DNA of 10,000 bases from Neocallimastix lanati (nom. inval.) (taxonomy: Eukaryota; Neocallimastigomycota; Neocallimastigomycetes; Neocallimastigales; Neocallimastigaceae): the NCBI GenBank assembly GCA_016946835.1, contig JACVTC010000020.1, positions 852,501 to 862,500 on the forward strand. The letters are read 5' to 3'. The position numbers and the translations under genes are program-made. The notes below the pieces were generated by a model. The model was not told the origin of the DNA, made no database searches, and saw nothing but the letters and a program-made list of their open reading frames with translations. How positions within the stretch are numbered: the first letter of the stretch is position 1; each line of letters begins with the position of its first letter. Shown one piece after another: positions 1 to 8,242 of this stretch.

Positions 1-22
1 TATATATATATTAATTTTATTA

Positions 23-28
<6 letters not shown>

Positions 29-61
<33 letters not shown>
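29..61. repeat. (ATT)11 microsatellite
   Basis: Eleven ATT units run into a T homopolymer. The opposite strand orientation to the AAT arrays further right. Confidence 0.92.
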
Positions 62-400
62 TTTTTTTTAATTTTATTATATTTTTATTTTTTTTACTTT
101 TTTTTTTTTTTTTTTTTTTTTTACATACATACATTTATCTCTAACCTCTACTATTATATTTAATAAAATTATAGATAAAAGACATAGAAATAGATATAAA
201 TTATGATAATCCATTTTTATTTTATTCTATACTATTTAATAATATAAATAAAAAGTATATATATATATATAAAAAAAATAAAATGAAATAAAATAAAATA
301 AAATAAAATAAAAAAAAATAAAAATTAAAAAAAAAAAAAAAAAAAAAACCATTAATTACAATAAGAATAGAAATCAGGAATATTTACCAATCAACAGATA

Positions 401-480
401 GTTTTTAAGGAAAGAATCAAGGTTATTTTATTTTTTTTTTTCTAATCAATAAATTAAAGGAAATTTTTGAGAAAAGAATC

Positions 481-486
<6 letters not shown>
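401..486. repeat. Imperfect 24-bp direct repeat beside a T42 tract
   Basis: Copies at 401-424 and 463-486 match at 21 of 24 positions and share the core AAAGAATCAAGGTT; they are 62 bp apart and each is followed by a T-rich run. The second run is 42 T (485-526). Immediately after it, AAAAAACCAATTCTT (529-543) is close to the reverse complement of the core, so the T42 sits in an imperfect inverted repeat. It may be a local duplication or a degraded small element; no target-site duplication is recognisable. Confidence 0.6.
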
Positions 487-530
<44 letters not shown>

Positions 531-1627
531 AAAACCAATTCTTTATAATTTATTATATCTATCCTTAAATTCTTTTTTATTCATTTTAAAAACAAAATTT
601 TTAAAACCATTAAATACTTGTCAATTATAATTATATATGTATATACATATTAAAATTAAATATATATATATATATATATATAAATTAAAATTTTCAACAA
701 AAAATAAAATTTATTAAAAGTTTCAATTATTTTTTTTTTTTAATTTACTTTATGAATATATAGAGATAAAAAATTAATAATAGTAATGTCTATTATTTTT
801 TTAATAACAAGTTTTACTATAATTTAAAATTTATTTCAATTTTTTTTAAGAATCTCTTCCTTAATACTTTTTTTTTTTTTAACCATACTTTCAAAACCTT
901 TCCTTTTGCTACTATTATTAAATATAATTAAATAATATATATTTCAATATTTCAATAATAATAATAATAATAGCAATAAGTATTAGTCTGCTATAAATAA
1001 GGAGAAAAGAAATAAAAATATGAAACTAAAAAATTTTGTTTAAAAACTTTTTTTTTTTTTATATTTTAAATATTTTTTTTTTTTATATTGTTTCCCATAA
1101 ATTAAATAATATACTACTTTTTGAAATTTAAAATTAATTTTCTATATTATAATAATAAATTATTGAAAAAAAAAAAGAAAAAATAGTTTATATTTTAACA
1201 TTTTATAAAAATTTATACTAATAATTTAGAGCATATATATCAATAAAACAAAATTAAAAGATGACATAGCAATTATTATTATGTTATATTGATTACATAT
1301 TTAAAATGCTAATTTATATATATATATATATTTTTTACAAATAAAAATATAAATAGAAATATAAATAAAAAAAAAAAAAAAAAGAAAGGCATATATTTTT
1401 ATTATCAATTTTTTTATATTAAAACATATTATCATTGAATATGAAAAATAAATTAATATTATGTATATATATATATAATTTTTTTTTTCTTGAGAGTATT
1501 TTTATATTTTATATTTTATTGAATCGTATTTTATTCAAAGAAAACGAGATATTTCTTTATACATCATATAATATGCAACTTTTATTTTTAATATATCCAA
1601 TATATTATCAATCAATGAATTAATACA

Positions 1628-1664
<37 letters not shown>

Positions 1665-2210
1665 GTAAATTCTCTTTATAAAATATGTACTAAATCCAAA
1701 CTTTAACTTTTGAAATGAATCAAAAATATTAAAATATTAAAATTTATTATCTATTATAAATATATATATATATATCGTTATCTACCTTCTGATATTTTTT
1801 TTTTCTTTTAAATAATTGAACTAATAAATATTTATCATTTATATTTATAGGTTTATACCTTGACTAATACATATATTTATTATTTATGAGTATTTTATTA
1901 TGATTATTTTATTGATTATTATTGTTTATTATTATTAATATTATTGTTAATTATAATTTATTATTGTTTATTATATTATTATCATATAATAATTAGTATT
2001 TAGTATTTAATTATTAATTATTATATATTATTATTCATTATTAATTATTTTATTATTATAATTTAATTAGTATATATTTTATTATGTATTATTTATTATT
2101 TCCATTTTAAATTATTTTATTATTATTTAATTATTACTTATTTATTTTAAATAGTTTAAATATTCAATATAACTTTTTTTTTTTTCTTAATATAATATAT
2201 GTGGTAAGCC

Positions 2211-2222
2211 TACCAAGACAAA
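2211..2222 (+). promoter_or_regulatory. Candidate PacC/Rim101-like site 1 (TACCAAGACAAA)
   Basis: Contains CCAAG, the core shared by the Aspergillus PacC (GCCARG) and Candida Rim101 (CCAAGAAA) sites, inside a GC-containing patch. A 5-bp-stem hairpin, TGGTA-AGCC-TACCA (2202-2215), overlaps it. Over 5 kb from the start codon; a functional role is conjecture. Confidence 0.2.
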
Positions 2223-2383
2223 ACAGCATTATAACCAACAGAAATAGCATTTGATTTTTTTTTCATTAGTTAATAAAGTTCATCATTAATAATTATTCCA
2301 ATATATGATAATTAACAATATTAAATATTTTTAATATTTTAATTTTTAATCTTTTTAAATATAATATTTAATATATAATATAT

Positions 2384-2425
2384 AATATTTAATATTTAAT
2401 ATTTAATATTTAATATTTAATATTT
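2384..2425. repeat. (AATATTT)6 tandem repeat
   Basis: Six perfect heptamer copies, preceded by degenerate ATATAAT versions from about 2360. Simple-sequence DNA with no coding potential. Confidence 0.93.
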
Positions 2426-2479
2426 AAAATTTGAATATTAAAAAAAAAAAAAAATTGAAATTGATAAGAGCTATTAATG

Positions 2480-2493
2480 AAATGCCAAGAAAA
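2480..2493 (+). promoter_or_regulatory. Candidate PacC/Rim101-like site 2 (GCCAAG and CCAAGAAA both present)
   Basis: AAATGCCAAGAAAA satisfies both the Aspergillus PacC consensus and the Candida Rim101 consensus. It shares 13 of 14 bases with the site at 3630-3643. About 4.8 kb upstream of the gene; function is not demonstrated. Confidence 0.25.
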
Positions 2494-2690
2494 CAAAAAA
2501 AAAAATAAATATAATTTATCCTAATTAAAAAAATATTTTTTTTTAAACTAAATAAACTAAATTATATAAACTATATTTATGAAATAATAACAATAATTAA
2601 TAAATTCAATATATAAAATTAAATTATTTCCATAAATTAATATATTTTATAAATTTAAAATTTTTAATTTTTTTTTAATTTTTTTATAAA

Positions 2691-2726
2691 TAATCGAAAT
2701 AATCGAAATAATCGTAATAATCGTAA
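2691..2726. repeat. 9-bp tandem repeat carrying a TCG core, four copies
   Basis: Two copies of TAATCGAAA followed by two of TAATCGTAA, in exact register. Unlike the surrounding pure A/T repeats it keeps a C and a G in each unit, giving four evenly spaced CpG steps in sequence where CpG is otherwise very rare. Confidence 0.9.
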
Positions 2727-3530
2727 TAATCCTTTTATGTATTATTATAAAATTATTATATCTTAAGATTATATAAAAATCATCGATTATTTGATGAAAT
2801 GTGTATAATTATTATTATATATTTATTATATATTTTTTTTATATAGATTATATTTAAATAATAATTATTAATCATTAATAAAAATTAATTTTTCTAAAAT
2901 TTTTTACTATGAAGATGTGTGTGAAGTGACAGATAATTTAAAACTAGTGAATGCTATAAATAGCTTTATGAATTAAAAATAAAAATAATAAAAAGTTTTT
3001 ATTAGTAATGATAATATTATTATTACTTTGACATATTTTTAATACTTTCTGATTATTTTAAACTAATTCTGAGAATGGTAATTTCTTACTCTCTATTACA
3101 TATACATATAAAGTTATATATATTTTTTTATTCTATATATAATTATTCTTACATTATTAACTATTAACTATTAACTATTATTATTTATTTCTTTTCTTTA
3201 AATAATATGACAAATAATTTTATTCATTTTCAAAAAAAAAAAAAAAAAAAAGAAAACGTAAACTTTTACTAATCTATTATTATGTATTATGTATTATTAT
3301 CCATTAATTAAAGTTTATTTTAATGTCAAAATTCTCTCTAAATAATATTTTTTAATGATTATATTTATGAAATCATAAGCATTAAGATAAATAATTATAC
3401 CTAACATATGTATAATTTTTCAATATCTTTTTAATTTTTTCAGTATCTTCGTCTTTGTAATGTCCATTTAGAATTTTTTTTTTTTTTATTTTTAACTATT
3501 AAATAATAATAATAAAAACTGTTAAAAAAG

Positions 3531-3536
3531 CTTGGC
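3531..3536 (-). promoter_or_regulatory. Candidate PacC site 3 (GCCAAG on minus strand)
   Basis: CTTGGC on the plus strand is a perfect GCCAAG on the minus strand, 104 bp from site 4. It lies in a patch with unusually many G and C bases for this region. Confidence 0.2.
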
Positions 3537-3629
3537 AATCTGTTACCAACTTTTCTTTTTTTCCACTCCTAAAAAATTTATATTAAAAATTTAATGTATT
3601 TTATTATCATAAATTTAAACAAATAGCAT

Positions 3630-3643
3630 AAATACCAAGAAAA
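3630..3643 (+). promoter_or_regulatory. Candidate Rim101-like site 4 (CCAAGAAA)
   Basis: AAATACCAAGAAAA matches the Candida-type Rim101 octamer and nearly duplicates site 2. Far from any gene I can see. Confidence 0.2.
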
Positions 3644-3755
3644 AAAATTTAATTTTTTTTTTTAAATTTTTTTTTTACCACCAATAATAAATATTATTAA
3701 TAATTTATAATCTATAATGAATAATAAGTAATAATTAAGTATTTTTATTGATACT

Positions 3756-3757
<2 letters not shown>

Positions 3758-3787
<30 letters not shown>
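3758..3787. repeat. (AAT)10 microsatellite
   Basis: Ten perfect AAT units in gene-free A/T DNA. Confidence 0.93.
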
Positions 3788-3789
<2 letters not shown>

Positions 3790-3936
3790 ATAATTTTAAT
3801 AAATAATTAATATTCCTTAATTTAAAAAAAAAATTATATATATTTTTATAATAAAAAAATTAAATAAATTAAATAAATTTAATTTTATTTTAATTTTATT
3901 CATAATTATCGAGATTACTATTAATAATTAAAAAAG

Positions 3937-3968
<32 letters not shown>

Positions 3969-4888
3969 ATTATTATTATTATTAAATACTCATTACTATA
4001 AAATAAATAATTAAAAAAAAAAAAGTGACACATTTTGTTAAACTTTTTAAAAATAAAATTAAAAAACTTTAAATTTTTAAATTTTTTTAAAAATGTACTA
4101 TTTTTTTTTTTTTTATTTTTTTTTTAGAACATTTTATAATTATCATAATTATCAATTATTTATATAAATAAATAAAATTATAAGAAAAAAAAGATTTTTT
4201 TTTAAAAATATTTTATATAAAAAAAATTGGCATAAACTTTAAATTTACTATAAATAAAATATATAAATTTATATAATTATCATAATTATTATTTTGTATT
4301 ATTTTAGTTAATAATAAATCATTATAGGATTTGAATGTTAATTGCTATGAATTCACTGAAAAAATTGAAGTTATTTATATATTTATATATAATATAATAT
4401 TTAATTTGAATTTCATAATAATAGTCTTAACTCTTTATTATAATGATAACGATAATAAATGTTTGTACAAATTTTTTAATTGTTAAAATCTTTTCATAAA
4501 TTTTAAGTTTATTAATTTTACTTATTCTTAGAAATTTTTGGTTTTTTTATTTTTATATTTTTTTTTTTTATTATTTTAATTATTAATAAGAATTTTCTGT
4601 TATTTCAATTATTTGATAATACATTATTATGACTTTATTTTTATATATATTTTAAATGTATTATTATTATTAATGAATAATATTATTGCTGTGACCTTTT
4701 TTTATTTGTATATCATTGATATTACTTTAATTTTAAAATTAAAAAAAATAAAGTAAATGGAATCACAATATGTAAAAAAAAAAAAAAAAAAAAACAATTA
4801 AAGAATGATATGTAAATTATATTAATAATAATACATCATGATTTCAAAAATACTTTATTTAATAGTGAATATATATATTTAATAAAAT

Positions 4889-4892
<4 letters not shown>

Positions 4893-4946
<54 letters not shown>
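4893..4946. repeat. (TAA)18 microsatellite
   Basis: Eighteen perfect units, the same motif and strand phase as the longer array about 160 bp downstream; the two may share an origin. Confidence 0.95.
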
Positions 4947-4948
<2 letters not shown>

Positions 4949-5107
4949 TGAGAGATAATAAAACAATATTAAAAATATACTATATTTGAATTGAAATTTT
5001 AATTCATAAAGAAAATGGAAGATTCAGCGATTGTTATCATTAAATTAATAATAAATAATTATAAATGATAATGAAATTAAACTATGATCATTTTAATTAA
5101 TTAAATA

Positions 5108-5418
<311 letters not shown>

Positions 5419-5866
5419 AAAACTAAAAAAAAAAAATATTTTTTTCTATTTACACTTTTCATTTTATAGTGGAAATAATTAAAGGTTATTTAGTATCTAT
5501 GAATTATTTTGCTTTATATTTTATTTTATTTTATTTTATTTTTTTTTTAAATAGAGGTAAAACAAAAGCTAGCTTTTAAAATTATCTAAATAAAAAGGAT
5601 CTTTGGAATTAATTAATATACATTTATGAATTTTTTATATTATTCTTTATTTGTAGAAGTTCTTTTAATATTGATAATTTAATGAAAAAAAAAAATAAAA
5701 GTAAATAAATTGAATGTATCTAATTTTAAGATATTATTAATAAAACCTATTGTATAATACAAAATAAAGTTGTAGAAAAACTTTAAAAGCATGAAAACTT
5801 TTCAATTTTTTAAATAAAAAAAAGAGTAAAAAAAAAAAAAGATTCTATAAACTCTATAATATATTA

Positions 5867-5906
5867 ATAATATATTATTTATCTTATTCAAATAATAATA
5901 TATTAT
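5867..5906. repeat. 13-bp perfect inverted repeat, 14-nt spacer
   Basis: Arms at 5867-5879 and 5894-5906 are exact reverse complements, made only of A and T. A hairpin or cruciform is possible, but such palindromes arise easily in AT-only DNA. Confidence 0.6.
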
Positions 5907-6085
5907 AATATATATTTATTAATATGAACAATATGGTAGTAATATTAAATACATTATATTAAATCATATGTATTAATATGTATAACCAATTTTTTTTGTG
6001 ATATTCATAAAATATTTGTATCATATATATTGTATATATATTTATAATAATTTTTTATGTAAGCTATATATTATTAATATATTAT

Positions 6086-6117
6086 AATATATTGTTATTG
6101 TAATACAATAATATATT
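6086..6117. repeat. Imperfect hairpin with ATTGT/ACAAT tip
   Basis: Outer arms AATATATT (6086-6093 and 6110-6117) and inner arms ATTGT/ACAAT (6097-6101 and 6105-6109) pair with a 3-nt loop and a GTT bulge on the left. It lies in a region (about 5860-6250) with many AATATATTA words. No function can be assigned. Confidence 0.5.
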
Positions 6118-6899
6118 TCTAATATATTTTGATATTTTATGTATTATTTTAATAAATAAAATTCAAATTTATTATTTCCTTTTTTGCCTAATATTATATA
6201 TATATGTTATATAAAATTGAATAATATATTAGAATATATATTAAGTAGTAAATATTGAATAGTATATAATGGAAATATAATTATAAACATTATTATTATT
6301 ACTTTTTTTTTTTTCAATAAAGTTCTTTACATTCTATTCATAATAATTAATTTATATATTAATTAATTATTATATAATATTTTATATAGTAATATTAAAA
6401 ATAATATAAATAATATATAAAGTAATTTTTATTTTTATTAAAAAATAATAAAAAGTATTAATAAATAAATAAATAAATATAATAAATAAATAATTAATAA
6501 TAATTAATCAATAATAATCAATAATCATAATAATCATAATAATCATAATTAATAATAAATAATTATTACTATTAATAAAATTTTTCATATAAAAAAAAAC
6601 ATTTTTCCCTACAATGTTTTAGGCTTTTTTTTTTTATTTGTTATATTATATACTATTTTTAAGTTTGTAATAGAAAACTATTAATGAGAGAATTATAAAT
6701 TCGATTATCAAATAAATTTCGAAAGAAACTTATATCTATGTTAAAACTTTATTGAAGAACAATAAGTTTATTTAAATATATTAAATGTGTATGAAAAATA
6801 TTAATTGTTAAAAGTATATATATAATCAAAATATAAAATAAATAGTATATTGTATATAAATAATATTTTACATATAATTTACAAACAGTAATATAGACA

Positions 6900-7263
6900 T
6901 TATAAACTTTTATTTATTTATTTTTTCCAATTCATTTAATATTTCTATAAATAAATATTTTAGGTAAATATATATTTATATATTATATATCTTTTAAAAA
7001 CAATACAAGTAAATAAATGTAGAAATGCATTATTTTGTTTTGTACATATTTTTAGAATTTTTATTTTTTTAATTTAATTTAATTTAATTTAATTTAATTT
7101 AATTTATTTTATTATTATTATTATTTTTTTTTTAAAGTATTTTTTAATTTTGAAATATTAAAAAAATATAGTAATAAAAAATTTTATTAATTTTAAATTT
7201 GATATATATTTTTTATTTATTAATGTTTAATTTTAAATTTCATAATTTCATATAAAAGACAAA
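6900..7263 (+). promoter_or_regulatory. 5' flank of the PacC-like gene (promoter presumed, not resolved)
   Basis: The region upstream of the ATG contains (AATTT)7 at 7071-7105, an ATT patch and a T run near 7107-7133, and TATA-like words near 7201-7208. A TATAAAA at 7251-7257 is too close to the ATG to be a TATA box for this start. Donor-like GTAAAT words at 6964 and 7008 leave room for a 5' UTR intron, which only transcript data could show. No CCAAG site lies here. Confidence 0.3.
7071..7105. repeat. (AATTT)7 tandem repeat
   Basis: Seven pentamer copies end 158 bp before the start codon. Together with the following ATT and T tracts they form a stiff A/T block of a kind that tends to exclude nucleosomes at fungal promoters (inference). 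Confidence 0.9.
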
Positions 7264-7839
7264 ATGTCTTTAACTGAACAAGTAAATTATAAAACAATAA
7301 TAAATTCAAATATTTTAAATAAACTAAAGAGCAAAGAAAACATAAAGCTAGGTAAAAAAAGTAGTGAAAATTTAAAGGCGACCTCTTCTGTTTCAGATGT
7401 AAACTCAAATTTCGACAATAAATCAAATCAAAGTACTAGTACAACTAATAATACAACTACCACCACTTCTTCTTTATCTGGAAAAGTAAATAATACAACA
7501 AAATTAAATTCAAAAGAGGATTTAAATACAAAAGATTCTACTGAATCTTCTTCAGCTACAATTAAAAAAACTACAAAAAAAGATAAAAAGAGTAAAAAGA
7601 ATGAGAGCAATGGTCCTTTTATTTGTTTATGGATGAAGGATGATAAAGCATGTAATATAGAATTTGAAAGCGCAGAATTTCTTTATAAACATTTATGTGA
7701 TGACCATGTTGGTAGAAAAGCTAATAATAATTTATGTTTAACTTGTCATTGGAATAATTGTAATTTCACTAAAAATAAGAGAGATCATATTACTTCACAT
7801 TTACGTAAACATATTTCATTTAAACCATTTGTTTGTAAA
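7264..7839 (+). other. pacC: Exon 1 of the PacC-like gene
   Basis: Encodes residues 1-192 and ends after the first cysteine of finger 3 plus one lysine. Residues 40-99 are a Ser/Thr/Asn-rich, probably disordered stretch. Residues 101-112 contain nine Lys in twelve positions and are a likely nuclear localisation signal (inference). The exon must end at 7839, because reading on into the intron gives only a few unrelated residues and a TAA at 7855, while splicing restores a perfect third finger. Confidence 0.93.
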
Positions 7840-8201
7840 GTAAATATTTTCATATAAATTATTAATTAATTAATTGAGAAAAAAATTATAACAAAATATA
7901 TATGTATAATAACTTTTTTTTTTTTTTATATTTATCATAAAGATTTGTGAAAGAGCGTTTAAAAGACCACAAGATTTAAAGAAACATAAAATTATTCATG
8001 AAGAAGATAGATCAAAATTACAAGATTTAAAGAGTAATTGATTTAATTAATTAATAATATTTCATATTATATTCCATTATTATAATTATTGTTATTTATT
8101 TTTTTTTTTTTTTTTTTATTTTATTATTACTATTATTATTATTATTATTATTTATTTATTTATTTTTATATATATATATATTTTATTTAATAAATTATAT
8201 G

Positions 8202-8242
<41 letters not shown>

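Larger units (their letters stand above)
1..2190. other. Gene-free A/T-rich DNA, left part
   Basis: Stop codons are dense in all frames. Contents are (ATT)11 at the left edge, T25 at 98-122, (ACAT)3 at 123-134, (AAATA)n near 286-310, the 24-bp direct repeat and T42, T34 at 1630-1663, and an ATTATT-rich stretch at about 1880-2150. The longest frame (62 codons, 1435-1623, plus) is an Ile/Phe/Tyr/Leu-rich chance frame. No tRNA, rRNA or exon recognised. Confidence 0.7.
2191..3660. other. Gene-free DNA with slightly GC-richer islands
   Basis: Between A/T repeats are patches at about 2200-2260, 2460-2500, 2905-2970 and 3430-3650 with clearly more G and C than elsewhere in the desert. None gives an open frame of useful length or a recognisable RNA gene. 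All four CCAAG words of the desert fall in these patches, so they could be conserved regulatory DNA, an unrecognised non-coding RNA or remnants of older genes. Confidence 0.45.
3661..5107. other. Gene-free A/T-rich DNA, middle part
   Basis: Holds the (AAT)10 and (TAA)18 arrays, a TTTA tetramer run near 3942-3967, A and T homopolymers (for example A near 4774-4794) and otherwise unstructured A/T sequence. No frame, RNA gene or mobile-element end is recognised. Confidence 0.7.
5419..6899. other. Gene-free A/T-rich DNA between the long AAT array and the PacC promoter
   Basis: Contains (TTTTA)n near 5516-5542, an AATATATTA-rich palindromic zone (about 5850-6250) with the two inverted repeats listed separately, an AAAT tetramer run near 6462-6477 and a TAATCA/TAATCATAA repeat patch near 6504-6548. 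No gene is supported. Confidence 0.7.

Noticed and set aside
989-1043. TATAAATA followed by a short ATG frame (ATG at 1020, seven codons)
   Set aside because: TATAAATA words recur by chance in this DNA (also near 2955 and 4246) and no gene follows any of them.
1435-1623. 62-codon plus-strand frame in the desert
   Set aside because: Composition (Ile, Phe, Tyr, Leu, Asn) is what random A/T DNA gives. There is no recognisable motif, no flanking exon signal and no match to any family I know.
2202-2215. Small hairpin considered as part of a tRNA or terminator
   Set aside because: Only five base pairs with a four-base loop. No A or B box, no anticodon arm, and the host appears eukaryotic.
5850-6250. 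Palindromic AATATATTA-rich zone as a MITE
   Set aside because: No long terminal inverted repeats with flanking target-site duplications could be delimited; short palindromes are expected in AT-only sequence.
7220-7610. Minus-strand frames opposite exon 1
   Set aside because: Antisense shadows of Ser/Thr/Asn-rich codons, with no independent coding signal.
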